In this document: one piece after another, positions 1-34,530 of the stretch
How the letters are laid out: each line of letters begins with the position of its first letter
Position numbering within the stretch: position 1 is the first letter of the stretch
NCBI RefSeq assembly: GCF_021155765.1
Contig: NC_060114.1
Span: forward strand, 20,876,501-20,940,500
Reading direction: 5' to 3'
Length of the DNA: 64,000 nucleotides
Source: Diprion similis
Lineage: Eukaryota > Arthropoda > Insecta > Hymenoptera > Diprionidae
Position numbers and translations under genes: made by a program
The notes under the pieces: model-generated
What the model was told of the DNA's origin: nothing
Database searches by the model: none
What the model saw: only the letters and a program-made list of their open reading frames with translations

Positions 1-1308
1 TAAACAATGCCCATCCATCCAGCAAAAAAAAAAAAAAAACGTCCGAACAAATTCATACTCAAGGCTCAGAAATGTTCACACAATCTTTTAAAGTACCAAA
101 ATAATTTTCTCTTGGTCCGCTATATGCTCTGCATATTTGTATGATGTAACTTGGCGGTCCTCGTTTTTCACGCATTATGTAAAAACTGCTATTAGTTTGT
201 TTCATCAGATATTGTACTGAATCATTTGAAGGGTGGGATTGAAGTTTCGAATTTGAATAGTTCCGAAAGCGCCTCACTCCGAATTTTTTGGTAGCGAAAC
301 TTGAAGTAAAAACATGAAACTTTTACGAAATAACAAAGTTTCGAACGGTTGGAAACCCGCCGGTTAAAAGTTCAGAAAATTAAAAGTTTCGAAAATTAAA
401 ATATACTGTCCGAACGTGAGAATATCGAAAATCCAAAACAAAGAAAGATCAAAGTGGTCAAATTCCACCAAGCCAGATATTCGCGAAACTGAAAACGTTC
501 GATAATTCGGAATTTCGATGTTTCAGAGTTTTGAATTTTCTCACTTTCGCACTTTCGGAACTTTGACTTGTCGGAGTTATACCCTTTCGGCATTTTGTCC
601 TTTCGGAATTCTGCACTTTCGGAACTTTCAGCGTCGGGTTTAAGACCATTCGAAACTTTGATGTTTCGTCAAAGTTTGATTTATTTACTCCAAGTTTGGA
701 CACCAAAAAATTCGGAATTTGGCGCTCTCGGAACTTTTTGAATTCTAAATTTCAACCCCGTCCCCCATCTGAAAGTTGGTTGTTGGAAGGTGTCCGGCAT
801 CAAAAAGCCTAGTTACGAGGCTGCAGGTGTACATCCATAAAGTAGAGCGGAACCAACGTCGCGTAGGGAAATGGTCGCCGGTAGATTAATACGAGCATTC
901 TAGTTAGGAGTAGTTTAAATGAGTCCAGCGTTGTCTCGCCGCTTGGATGCTCTCGCACCTGTCTGCATTTTAATGCCCTCGCCCTCGAATTGTTTCAGCA
1001 GTGAGCTGCGTTGCATCGCCCCTTCGCATTAGTCGGGACAGCATGCACATTTGCAGCTTGGCAAACAAACTCCGGCAAACAACATATCCTAGACCTTGCG
1101 TTTCATAATTTGATTGTTGTGACTGACAAGTGTGATAGTAACGGCGAAGCGTAGAGCTAAGCCAGAGATGTGCCTCATTGCTCAAACCGTCGGACTATTT
1201 TTAACGCGGAGCCGGGTCTATTTGCACACATGACAAAATGAGTTTCAGCACGACCAGTCGCTGCAAGCTTTGACCGTCCGAACTTCAGTTCCGACTATTT
1301 TGTTTCAG
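1..1308. other. Upstream sequence, probably intron of the phosphatase gene
   Basis: Apart from the foldback element I see nothing coding here. ORFs in this stretch overlap the inverted repeat and lack splice signals in a usable phase. Since the exon at 1309 opens inside a codon, this stretch should be the intron preceding it, at least in its 3' part. Confidence 0.5.
231..766. repeat. Long inverted-repeat (foldback, MITE-like) element
   Basis: The stretch from about 231 to 390 matches the reverse complement of about 610 to 766. Shared blocks in order include AGTTCCGARAGCGCC, TCCGAATTTTTTGGT, AAACTTGRAGTAAA and CAAAGTTTCGAA. The outer ends pair a G-rich run (GGGTGGGATTGAA) with a C-rich run (TTCAACCCCGTCCCCC). 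The centre is built of many degenerate copies of a CTTTCGGAACTTT-like unit. No transposase is encoded, so a non-autonomous hairpin element is the best reading. The similarity is imperfect, suggesting an old insertion. Confidence 0.7.
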
Positions 1309-22987
<21,679 letters not shown>

Positions 22988-23079
22988 TCCAAAGCCATGG
23001 TTCGTTGCCAGGGCGCGACGACTACTCATCGTTCCGAAATGTTGTAACGGACGCTCCGGTGGGCAGGTGTAGATTTTTA

Positions 23080-23085
23080 AATAAA
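23080..23085 (+). terminator. Proximal polyadenylation signal AATAAA for Ptp99A
   Basis: AATAAA lies about 95 nt after the stop codon, giving a possible short 3'UTR. A second AATAAA is at 23861-23866. Many more occur in the AT-rich DNA to about 32 kb. Cleavage sites cannot be confirmed from sequence. Confidence 0.4.
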
Positions 23086-24776
23086 GAACACTGTTTCCCC
23101 TACGCGAGAGAAACAAGTGAATTGCTGTGCTCTGTGTCAGCCGCGCTGATCCTGACGCGTCGGATTCGTTGACGAACGATCGACGGCGTGACGAAAACGA
23201 TGAAATTAGAGAAACAGTCGCGTTGATAGACACACACGGATAGATTTTAAACTCGCGAAGGTAACGAACGGCGTTCAATTTCCAGACTGACGATCAAGCG
23301 AGCGAGGATTTTCATAAATCGTGTGAAGCTTTCTCTGCTATGATAACTTATCGACTGAGTGGCCAGGGTTGCGAACGTTTCGTTGTTCGTTGTGCACACC
23401 TCGTCGCAACTCGCGAGGATTCTTGCCCGAATGACCAGGCGAAATGGATTCGAGGGTGTTTGAGACGGATTGGAAAATTTACACAACCATCACGGCGTGT
23501 GTATATAACTCCAACGTATCGCAACGAAGAAAGACATGATTTGAAAACGAGATGTTGATATTTCTGGGAATGAATGAATCGACCAACGCATCGAACCGAC
23601 CACAAACTGTGACCCTAGAGATTTGACAACACAGACAACAATGGTGGATGCTTGGCTTGAAAATCGGTTCCGTTATCGATAACCGTTTTAACGTGTAAAC
23701 TTATGTTTAATAATAATATAGAGAAACTGTCGACATCGATGAATTGTACGAACTAAATTCTCAATTTCGTTTTCCTCCCTCACGTTGAACGCATAGAAAA
23801 CAATTAAGTGCATAAAATGAATACGGAATCGTTAAGTTGGAGACACGGAACATTATTATGAATAAAGCAAATTGACAGACTTGGCTGATATACATGTTCG
23901 CTCTATTCTTACATTCACTACAATCTCGCAAACTTCATCATATCGTGGCAACTACACGTACGTAGATTCGAATTAAGTTGCATATGAATTGACATCGATG
24001 AACAGATCTAATTTTGTCGCGAATCAAAGATCATCAACGGACTATTCGTTCCAAGTACACAGTATTATCAAACGGATTGATTCGGAACAGATTCGTGTTC
24101 CCTTAGAAGCAATCGAAATCCCAAACTGGTTCCAAACTGCACGCCCGTTACCGTCGTGATAGTGAATTGCGTTCTGATTCACCAAGTTGCCAAAGAACAA
24201 TTAAATCGTCGATCGAATTTGGATTGATCGACATAGTTATAATATGTAATTAATCGTGTGCATCGTTATAATAATAATAATTAATCGAATCAATTGTGTT
24301 TCTCTGTTTATTTTTTTTTATTTATTTTTGTTTTTCGTTTCTCTTCAGAATAATAATTATTATCTAATTAGATTTTCACGGCGGCATGCATAAAAAATTT
24401 ATACGTTGAGAGAAAAGCGAAAGAAACGAAAATCAAGGAAGAAAGAAAGATAGAAAGAAAGAAACAAGAATACTGTGTGTTGTATATAAATATGTACCTC
24501 ATGTCTATCTCTCTGTTTCTCTTTTTCTCTCTCCCCGTCTCTCATTCTCTCTCCTTCTCTCATTTATCATCTATATAAATATGTATATAGATTTCTAAAA
24601 AAAAAATTCGGGAGCAGCTGCGGTAATTAGCGTGCACAAGTTTCTCACCTCTAATTATCGTACCTACAAAGGACTATGCGGGTGCAGCTAGTTTGAGGCA
24701 AGTCTCGTATGTAAATAAAAATCTACACACACGTCTATATAATATAATTTACGTAGGCCGTCGAATGTATTCGTGT

Positions 24777-24848
24777 ATAATAATAATAATAATAACAACA
24801 ACAACAACAACAACAATAATAATAATAATAATAATGATAATAATAATA
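24777..24848. repeat. (TAA)n-(CAA)n-(TAA)n microsatellite
   Basis: Trinucleotide array switching from TAA/AAT units to CAA units and back, within the AT-rich tract downstream of Ptp99A. Confidence 0.9.
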
Positions 24849-25243
24849 TTTTGTACATACAGTGTCAGTGCGTATTATAAACATAATGTTGAAAAAAAAT
24901 AAATAAATAAAAGAAAGAAATGAATAGCGATAAAATTACGTCAAAAGTTTAGGGTGTCAAATTGACTACATACGTTCATTATGTATATGTACTACATTGT
25001 ACATACTCATGTATGTATACGTCTAGACTGCTTGGTATCTGTTTTTCAAATTCCAACGATTTTTCATAATTGAACTGCGATTATAATTTTATTTAGAAAA
25101 ATTCCTAGTCGGCGTATTATAATAATAATAATAACAATAATAATAACCACAACAGTGACATTCGTTTTATTCTTACACAACATTGTACATCACCATTTGT
25201 GTTATTAAATTCTTGTCAAATTTGTCTCGCAATTGAGTGTTCG

Positions 25244-25353
25244 TTTTTTTTTTTTTTTTTTTTTTTTAATTTATAACTTGCTCAATTCAATTCTCTTTCT
25301 CTCGTAAATGCAAAAGAATTTGTTTCTTCGGATATTTTCGATTTGATGTGAAG

Positions 25354-25383
<30 letters not shown>
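25244..25383. repeat. Poly-T and poly-A runs
   Basis: A run of about 24 T near 25244-25267 and a run of about 30 A at 25354-25383 lie some 85 bases apart in opposite sense. If transcribed they could pair into a hairpin. Confidence 0.85.
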
Positions 25384-25384
<1 letters not shown>

Positions 25385-26185
25385 AAGAGATTATCGTAAA
25401 GCTTCTCGTGAAACAATTTATAATATAAAACAAAGCTAGAAGTGAAGAAGCTTCCGTGAAACGTTGAGAAAAGAAAAGAAAAACAAAAGAAAAAAAAAAC
25501 AATTGAAAAATTGAAAGAAATATATTAGTCAGAATATAGACACTTTAAAATTCAAAACCAAGTTTTCATGTGATTATAAAATTTTTACGGGAGATTAAAG
25601 AAAAATTGATGTAAAATTGTATAACTCATATGTAACATGTAAGTATGATATATATAGTATATACCTTAAATATATGTAAGTACTTTGATAAGTTTGAATG
25701 AGGTTTAATCTAATCTATGCAATTTGAACGGAATATTTTAGGAAAATTAGGCTATATTAATATATATATATATATATGATATATAGAAATGGAATGACTT
25801 GAGTAAGGTTTTTTTTCTACAAAAAATATTATTATTATTATTATCATTATTATCATTGTTATCATTGAATAATCGAGTTCAATTTATACGGGATTGTATA
25901 ATCAACGTTGACTCAATTGAACTTCGCCTTTCTACCAAATCATTGAACATCCTCAAAACTCCGTATTAATTGTTTCGCTTTATAATGATGTTGAGGAAAA
26001 TTTTTTACTCTTTTTAATCCCTCGTAATTGACTAAAACAATGAATATAGGTGGATGAAAAAAATTTAATTTCTTCAAGGAAACAAGAAGATGAAGATATA
26101 AAATGAAAAAATTTCAAATTACATATTTCAATTACTACCCATTTTCGACAATATTGCATATTTTCTATTTTTTGCGAGGCACATC

Positions 26186-26221
26186 CACACACACACACAC
26201 ACACACACACAGAGAGAGAGA
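26186..26221. repeat. (CA)n-(GA)n compound microsatellite
   Basis: About thirteen CA units are followed directly by GA units. ORFs crossing this on either strand are translations of the repeat. Confidence 0.9.
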
Positions 26222-28145
26222 CGAGCACATGAATATAATGATACATCACCGATGTAAAAATGCGTATATAGATGCGGATTTAATCTAGCCAGTCGAAAAA
26301 AGAGACTCAAATTTTTTTATACGACATTATACTGTACGGTACGCATTATGTTGATTGTTGTAATTACTATATAATAATAATAGAATAATAAATAGAGAAA
26401 TTATTAACGATGTGAACGTAGCAGTTAATTATTATTATATATAGATAAATGAAGATATATGGATAAATGAAGATATATAGAAATTCTATTGTGGTGTCGT
26501 CGGTAAGATAATTTAAAATTTCAAATACACGAATTATAACTTTTCTCGTAAAATAATTTTACAATGTTATTTGATTTCCATTATTTTTATTATTTCAATT
26601 TTTTCTCTTCTTCTTCTTCTTCTCAATCGTTTACTTTTATTTACAAATTTCATATTACTTACAACGAATCCCCATCACGCATCTGTCGTATATAACGATT
26701 ATAGTTATAATCTGCAATTTGAGCTATGAATTAAGGATTAAAAAAAAAATGGGCATTTACTTTATCAAAAGACGTACATTTCCGGATCCGGATGCCTCAG
26801 ACTATAGATTCTCGTTTTCATGCATTCCGACATTTACTTCAAACTCACGCGATATACCTATATATATATATATATATATACCTACTACGGATGATGTGAA
26901 GGCAAGTAAAAAACGTTCACATTATCGAACAGTTTCTGTGTTAATAATCTCACATTATTCCAGCCGAGGGGAGGTGCTTTCGAAGACTGAAAAACAAAGA
27001 ACAAAACAAACGAAAGGAAAGAAAATAAAAAACGAAAAAAAAAAATAAAAATAAAGAATAAAGAATAAAAAAATAAAAAACATAAGAAAAGAAAAACGGA
27101 ATTCTTTGCTAATTAATTAATTAATTAATCGATTACTTATCGTTTTTATAAATGTAACGTAAAGGAGAGAGAAAAACAAAAAAAAAAAAAAAAAAAAAAA
27201 ACAAGTATATATTTGCATATATGCATATATAAAACAATTTAATCTTACGATTCGCAAAATCGCTACACTCGCGTTGTCTGTACTTTATATGAGATAGAAA
27301 AAGTTGAAAGAAAGAAAAAAAAAAAAAAAAAAAAAAAACACACACACATTATCACAGAAATCAACTTCGAGCACAATTAAATGCTTGTTGCACGAATTAC
27401 AATATAACATTACGTATAACTGTCGACTGTCGATATGGTACATAGTAGTTGGTTAAACACATTCGTATCTATGTATAAATCATTAATAATGATAATGATA
27501 ATGATAACAATAGCGAGTATAATAATGATGGTACATAGCAATGGTAATAGTAATAAAGAAATACAAACTGAAAGCGAACTGTTTCAATTTACTTTAGTTT
27601 ATTTGTTTGCTGATTTTTTTTTTATATCATACTCATCTTCTGTATAATAATATAAAAATTTAACCGGCAACAAAATTCATTGGATAATCAATCAGTCAAC
27701 AGTTTATTGTACGGGAATAATCGGCACGTGTAATATCGCGTAACTTATGATAAATTGACAATTTATTTATTATTTATGATTGTTGCTTAGTGGTCAGGTA
27801 TGATTACGCGTTATACAGACAGATTACAATACGTCAATTGTAAATAATATATTTATTATACACATGGCGAGGCAATTGAAAATTTTATTGAAGCGGTTTC
27901 TTTTTTTTTATCGCACCTACGTTGTAGCTGCACTTGAAAAATTCTTACGATTCATTGAATGACGAACAATTTCATCAGCTGCATGCTCTTCTTGGGGTGA
28001 ATTATTTATTAACGTCGAAGAGAATATTAAATTTTTCCATAATTTTCATTACTATTTCACTAAACGAAACTAGAAAATCAATCCCTCCTTCACGTGATGA
28101 TGTAATTATATGGGCATACGTACTATATGTACTACCGTTATTATG

Positions 28146-28222
28146 TATATATATATATATATATATATATTTATTGTATTATCATAATTCCGAAATTTTA
28201 TCATATATATATATATATATAT
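28146..28222. repeat. Two (TA)n arrays flanking the left end of a foldback element
   Basis: TA arrays at 28146-28171 and about 28203-28222 sit immediately left of the foldback element, whose right end also runs into a TA array. This suggests insertion into an AT microsatellite or a TA-rich target preference. Confidence 0.85.
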
Positions 28223-28227
28223 GTGTA

Positions 28228-28752
28228 GGTCGTTCCACGCCAAATCGGAAGGTTTAAAGAATTTTGATTTTTGATTTCGTCAATATTTTTATATTTTTTA
28301 GTATCCCTCAAAAGAGCCTTTCTGGTATGTTTCGAGATTTTTTAGATGACTTGTTAAAAAAATATCGAATTTTCAAAAAAATCGAATGACACGCTCACTT
28401 TCGAAATTTTACGATTTGAAATTTCAAACTCAAAAATCTTAAACAAAAACACTTTGAATATTTTTCTTGTATTTTTTTCTCTAAGGGCCATCTAAAAACA
28501 AAGAATTGAAAAAGAAAAAAAAATAAATAAACTTCAGTTTGGACCATTATTAAGAAAGTTATGAACAAAAAACCAGAAAAAGCGACTTCTTTTGAAAATT
28601 TGATACTATTTTTTAGATTTTAACAAGTAATCAAAAAAATCTCAAAATTTATCAGAAAGGCTCTTTCGAGGTGTGGTAAAAAATTTTATTAAAAATTGAG
28701 GAAATCAAAAATCAAAACTTTTCATACCGTCCGATTTGGCGAGAAACGCCCC
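28228..28752. mobile_element. Foldback MITE-like element, copy 1
   Basis: The left end reads GGTCGTTCCACGCCAAATCG and the right end, reversed, GGGGCGTTTCTCGCCAAATC. The two halves continue to match inward for over 150 bases: TTTTGATTTTTGATTTC, then AAAGAGCCTTTCTG, then GATTTTTTAGATGACTTGTT against GATTTTTTTGATTACTTGTT. The whole can fold into one imperfect hairpin of about 525 bp. It encodes no protein and lies in TA-rich DNA. Terminal similarity to the element at 29788 indicates one family. The arms have diverged, so it is probably not recently active. Confidence 0.8.
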
Positions 28753-29787
28753 ATATATATATTATATATGTACATTAGGGTGAACCAAAACATATGAGCA
28801 TTTTTTTTTTCGTTGGACACCATGGAAATATCGATCAAGATGACGAAAAAAAAATTGCTCACGCTGACATATTTATACATATATATATAAATATATTATA
28901 TAATTTATCGAAAAATATAATTACCAATATGAACATGTTATATCGAAAATGAAGAAAAAAAAAACAAAAAACGAGTAAACGAGAGGAAATTAGTGATTTT
29001 AATCAACCGTGTCCGTGGAGTTTTAAGATTTAAATAAAAATGACAAAGAAATATATAGAAAATGATGTTATTTGCGAGGTAAATAGATGTTTATATTACA
29101 CACGTGATATGTGATAATTATTAAAAAACATAAACATACAAGCACTTACTTAATTACTTGCGAATATAGTTCCTCGTAACAATTCGATATTGTAATTTAT
29201 TCATAATCTTTTTTCTCTTTATTAATTCTTTTTTTCTGCACCTACCTGATACACAAGTATGTTGATATAATTCTGAAGAAAAAAAAAAAAGAAGAAACAC
29301 CAGCAAGTACCACAATCAATATTATAGAAATATAAATAATTAATCTACGTGTTGTAATATCGTGAATTTATTGTACGGAAAATTATTGTAAATTTTCTGC
29401 AACAGATTTTTGGTCTAAGAATTTTGAAAAATAATAATTTCAAGAACTAGTTGTTACGAATTTAAATAATACGTAACAAGTTATATGCTTGCACGGTGTG
29501 GATACTGTTTTCTTAACTATACATGAGAATAACGAGGTAAATGAAAATGAGATGAAATAAATCTTTGAAGAAAATTTGATATCCCAGTCAGTTTAAGTAT
29601 GTAAAGTACATTCTCGTGTGCTTTTGAACGCATCGCGATATGTTAGGTTAAAAAAACGCAATACTTATACTGCGTAATACATATAAAATTTAAATGAGTT
29701 CGGCTCGAGTGATAAACTATCATCTATATACCAGCCTGTAACGACTCTTGCGCAAGAAAATAAGTTGTTAAACATAAATATATATAT

Positions 29788-30339
29788 GGGGCATTCCACG
29801 CCAATTCGACCTGGGTTTTACCCTAGACCTCTCAGATTTGGCGCGCGATTTTTTCTATGATTGTTCTCACTTTGAAAGGTGATTGGTTTTCTTTTTTTTT
29901 GTTTTTTTTCGACTCGATTTGAATTTTATAGAATTTTCAGAATTCATTTTACCGACCGGAAAAATTTTCAAACTTGGACCCGGAGACATGTAAAAATGGT
30001 TCAGCAACCATCCATAGTAAAATGACTTCCACTTCTAATTTTTCCAACGTTTTTTTTTGGAAAAAACTTGAGAAAAGTCAGAAGGGAAAATCGGCCCACT
30101 CCGGGTCCAAGCTTAAAAATTTTGATATCTGACACAGGATTTTTCAGAATTTTTTCAAATTTTTAATTGTGAACGGTCGATAAAACCGTTTTTAAAAATT
30201 GTAGAAAATTCAAATTGAGTCGAAGAGAACCCCAAAAAAACTGAGTACCTTTCAAAGTGAGAAGAATCATAGAAACAATCATGCGTCAAATCTGAGAGGT
30301 CACGGGTAAAACCCAGGTCGAATTGGCATGGAATGCCCT
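29788..30339. mobile_element. Foldback MITE-like element, copy 2
   Basis: The left end reads GGGGCATTCCACGCCAATTC and the right end, reversed, AGGGCATTCCATGCCAATTC. Inner matches include GACCTGGGTTTTACCC, GACCTCTCAGATTTG, CTATGATT and CTCACTTTGAAAGGT, with a central pair built on TTGGACCCGGAG. It is about 552 bp, non-coding and flanked by AT dinucleotides. Its termini share GGGGCRTTCCACGCCAAWTC with copy 1, while internal sequence is largely different. It looks like a second member of the same non-autonomous family. Confidence 0.82.
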
Positions 30340-33300
30340 ATACCTGCCTAATTACTTCATCAAGACGTAATAATCCATTCCACACACACACACACGCACG
30401 CACATAATAAACGTCAAATAATCAGCACCGACGCTTCAAGCCGTGCGGATAATAATTCGAACACGGATATTGAATTAAAAAAAAAAACCGTCTTTGATCC
30501 TCGTGTTGTGATAATAAACAAGTGAAACCGAGTTATGAAGTATTTTGGCGGAAGAATTTGTCACTTACGATCAGTCTGTCAAAAATATATTCTCAATACG
30601 AAATGGCCGAAAATAATACGGCATGAAATTTGAATTTTGACCGTTCGAATCTAACGTTTGGTTAGTTCGAAAGAAATCCGCCAGATGGCCAGCGCCCATT
30701 TAAAAACGGCAATAACGGTGATGATACCGTTGAAACGCTACTGCGGGCGGAACTTTCTGCGAATCTGTAAACTTTGAACAGCGAAATCGCATATAAGAGG
30801 GCAAAAAGAAGAGACGAAAGAACAAAAAAATCACAATTCACTTAAGAGAACATTATGACGACCAATTAAAGTTAAGTTTGTAATAATTAAACCAATAAAG
30901 ATAGGAAAAAGAAAAGAAGGGTGGAAAGGAAGCGATGGATAAAAACCAGATAGACAAATTATGAACGAACATTTAACATTATATTTAATCTGACGCATAT
31001 TACAGGGTATAATGACCTACATATGCAGGGGTAGTTCAAATAAACGTGAACAAGGTTTGATTCATGTCATATTTTAACTCCACCAAATAAATATTTTCTA
31101 ATTTTCTAAACAACGGCCGGGCCCATTTCGCGACAAATTTAAATAAGTTGTCCCTTTTTTTTTTTTTTTTTTACCTAGCAAAAATTCACGAGTTTCAAAT
31201 ATAAATATAATAAGTGTATAATTTCAAACTTGTATATATTTGTACTATACAGTTATAATATTTACGAACAAACATGAATGTAAATCATTTGTCGCAATCG
31301 AGAATGTATGAAGTTATATTCATAAGATAAGGTTAGAAAATTATAAAATATTCACAAAATCAACGCACAGCTTTAAGTCAAAGCTGTTTTTATTGTACTT
31401 CTTGTAAAATGTTGTAGTAAACATTTTGTACAAAAAAAAAAATAAAAATATATACGTAACGCGTGTATACACATTGTAGGTATAGCTGTGCTGTGCCAAT
31501 AGTTTAGGAAAAAAAAAGAGTAAACAGTGTTAAAGAGAGAGTGAAAAAGGAAACGAAATAATGTGAAAATCATTTTAACGCTTGGAATATTGGACGTATT
31601 TCACAATACGTTACGTACAAACAAATTAACGTTTCTGTTCATGTACGTCAGTTGAAAGTACGTACCTAACCTCAATCCTTTTCTTCATTTCTTCAGCCTA
31701 TCTTGTTTTCTTATCTTAAAAAGTGTTTCCAGTCATTCCAAGTGTTATTTATTCATGTAAATAGAGACTGTATATATAAAAATATAAATTTATAGATACA
31801 TATGAAATTTTATAATAGAATTTTAACTGTCTAATCATTATTAATATACGTTATAGAAAAAGAACTCACAAGATAATGCTGGATGTACGTACATGTATGT
31901 ATAGAGTTACAGAGTTACATATTATCTTGGTAAATATGTGTACATCCATGCGCGGATGATGATAAATAATGATCTAAAGAATGCAGGACTTTGTAACGAT
32001 AAGTAATTTTACTATAACGAATAAGAAATTATAACTATCTATTATATATATGTATAATGCACTGACGATACATGTGTAAAATGATTTTGTCAAATTTTCG
32101 GAAGTACGTGAATATAACTATCGCGGAAAATTGAACGTCAGCTAAATCATCGATTTAAAACGATTCATGCTTCATCTTCGTGCAACCTTTATACGTGTGG
32201 ATCTGTCTCTGCTCCTGAGTGTCTGTACATAATGTTATGCCCAATATCACGCAGCTATGTGTCGCTTTGAATGTCTACGAGACGACGACATTATAGGCAA
32301 TAATTTTATCAATCACTATTCCGGCAATGGTTTTTGGGACAAATGAAGCGACGCCATGATTACAGATAACTTCACATAGCAGTAAATATAAGAATTATAC
32401 TGAAAAGATAAACGGATGACAAAACACGTACTGGCATAGAAAATTTTAATGTCGCGAGACCTTCATTATTCGAAAAAAACAATCGACTGTACGTTCCCTA
32501 ATTAGTTGTAAACTGATTTTCTGTATATGTTTATAATAATAATATATATATAAATAATATCATACATAGAGCATCTTATAACGGTTGAGCAATAAAAATT
32601 GATGGAAAAAGTATGTATTTGATATCGTTTAAGAGGTTACTCGCCCGTCTTACCCAAATAAAATCCCATAGAAGTTCATATTATGAACGAATAATATTTA
32701 TTAATGAATGGTAGACTTACATTTCTTTACATTGAGCGTCTCATTCATTACCAATTGACGCCGGTTAGCGCCGGCCAGAGAAGTTTGTTATTTAGGGTGG
32801 ACGCTTCATACACATATGTGTCTAACTTGTCCATCGGACCTTAGCCTAACTACTTTGCATTCAGATTGCGTCAATTGTTTCCATTCAGTGTTCCGTTCTT
32901 GTCATACGGTGATGATTTACAAATTTCCGAAAAACGTTTTAAAACATCTTATTTGACAACAATCTGGAAACATTTTGAGTCGAGGAAGACTGTGTCGAAT
33001 TCTCAGAATCGTTAGTCGTTGTTGATTTTGCTGGGTCTAATCGGTCCGACATATTTGTTAGTCGTTAAACGTAAATAGCGACAGAAATCTACGCTTTTTT
33101 CCAACCAATTCAAGGAGAATCGTAAACAAGACTATTTCCAAACGGAAATTACTCTGCTGACGTACTTTTTCCGATTCATCGATACGGCTCTGAAATCGAT
33201 CCTCGAGTGATTCTCAACAATATATGTAGGCATGTTTGATGAACACGCCTACCCACTCAAGTCTGTTTTCACTCTGATTGCGGAATCGACGGAATCTATT

Positions 33301-33629
33301 TGGCCGTGAACGTGCATCAATTAAGGGTAAGTGCCCTGCCTGAAGTGCGTGACAGGGTGTGTTTAATAATAGGCAAATATTTCCAACCATCTAGTCCAAA
33401 GTTCAACAGCTTACTGTTGTGTGCTGGCATTGTACGTAGATACTGGCAAATTGCAAAACATTGCTCGTGAATAAATGACAGTTACGCGAGTAATGATTGC
33501 ATTCGATAGCACATGAAGTCAAGGGTTTAAACCTTTCAGTCACAGTGAGATGCTCAGCGTCCGATCTCAAAAATTTCCATGTTCTAACCTTATCACAGTT
33601 TATTTGTAACTTTAAATGATCTTTGTTAC

Positions 33630-33835
33630 TTCTTTAACCCCAAAAGCCCCCGAGTTACAGGTTTCGGCCAGAATCATCGAATTTTCATACTTTTTTTTAT
33701 TTGACATCTGCCATATTGGATCCGCCATCTTAAACTTAGAAATCATCGAATTCTGACTTCAAATTCGTGATCAGCGACCCCAAAAATGCCCGGGTAACAA
33801 AATTCAGGCCAAAATATTGAGTTGAAAAATGTGTG
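33630..33835. repeat. Dispersed repeat with internal direct duplication
   Basis: ACCCCAAAAGCCCCCGAGTTAC followed by a GGCCAGAATCATCG-like segment recurs about 140 bases on as ACCCCAAAAATGCCCGGGTAAC plus a GGCCAAAATATTG-like segment. Between them is GGATCCGCCATCTTAAA. Its reverse complement resembles TCAAAATGGCGGATCTAA in the repeat near 5700-5960, which also carries CGACCCCAAAACCCCCGAA. So the window holds two relatives of one repeat family. Confidence 0.6.
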
Positions 33836-34323
33836 ACTTAGAGGGTTGGTGTACTTTGCAATATTGAATTCAGATTCATCCTCACCGCCGATTGCATTTT
33901 ACTCATTTTTCTTTTATCTCATATTCTTTTACTTAACGGTATTTTTATGTGGCACTGAGATGCTCTTGGGGGATCCACGTAAACACCTTACTGCCTTCCA
34001 ACAAAATTGGAATAGATTTTTACTAATCGAGCAAATAAGATTATCGCGTAGTATGCGAGGGCATCGCATATGAAAATATGATGGCGATAACGCGATGTGA
34101 CAGTCCATTTTACTGGTCAATATTGACGTCTAAAAAAATTAACTCATGACTTGACAACAGACAGTAAATGTCGATCTAAAACGGAAGGCGAACCCCTTCC
34201 AGAAATCAGTGTAATAAATTTCCCTGTCCAAAATCAGCGAAAAGTGGTGTTCAAGTGATTGCTATGATCGTCGTGAATTTTTGATGACGATAACGCGTTC
34301 TGGTGATAAGTATATGATAAATA

Positions 34324-34530
34324 ATGATTCATCACGTGACGAACTTCGCAGGATTCTCACTGTTCACCATTACGAGAAACCTCGCGAGAAGAGTATTCAC
34401 CATAGTATTTCTGGACCGTAACATTGAAATGTCGATCATTGTTGCAACCACTGTGATGATCTTTTTAATCATCTTTATTCAACAATATCGTCAACAGAAT
34501 ATGTGCCAACTTCGAACATTATCGTCGTAA
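34324..34530 (+). pseudogene. Gustatory receptor N-terminal relic
   Basis: The frame reads HHVTNFAGFSLFTITRN, then ARRVFTIVFLDRNIEM and a hydrophobic stretch. It aligns by eye with YYLAKFAGLASFTLRKN and SRRVYPFVFATCNLL of the intact receptor starting at 35094, with a deletion between the two blocks. No counterpart of the remaining three hundred residues follows before 35094. It is therefore a decayed fragment, or at most the start of a heavily truncated gene. It supports an older tandem array with at least three members. Confidence 0.5.

Larger units (their letters stand above)
22988..34323 (+). other. 11-kb AT-rich, microsatellite-dense tract; possible extended 3'UTR plus intergenic DNA
   Basis: No coding region is supportable here. 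The tract is rich in A/T homopolymers, (TA)n, (TAA)n and (TATA)n. It contains Pumilio-type TGTAAATA sites at 24710-24717, 27839-27846 and 31756-31763, several TGTATATA and TGTACATA variants, and scattered AATAAA signals. Neural genes in insects often use very long alternative 3'UTRs with this composition, so part of the tract may be transcribed with Ptp99A. Two foldback elements (28228-28752 and 29788-30339) and a dispersed repeat (about 33630-33835) are embedded. The boundary between UTR and intergenic DNA is unknown. Confidence 0.5.

Noticed and set aside
24300..32600. Short ORFs in the AT-rich tract downstream of the phosphatase
   Set aside because: They cross homopolymers and TA or CA arrays and encode runs of Ile, Tyr, Phe or Lys without domains.
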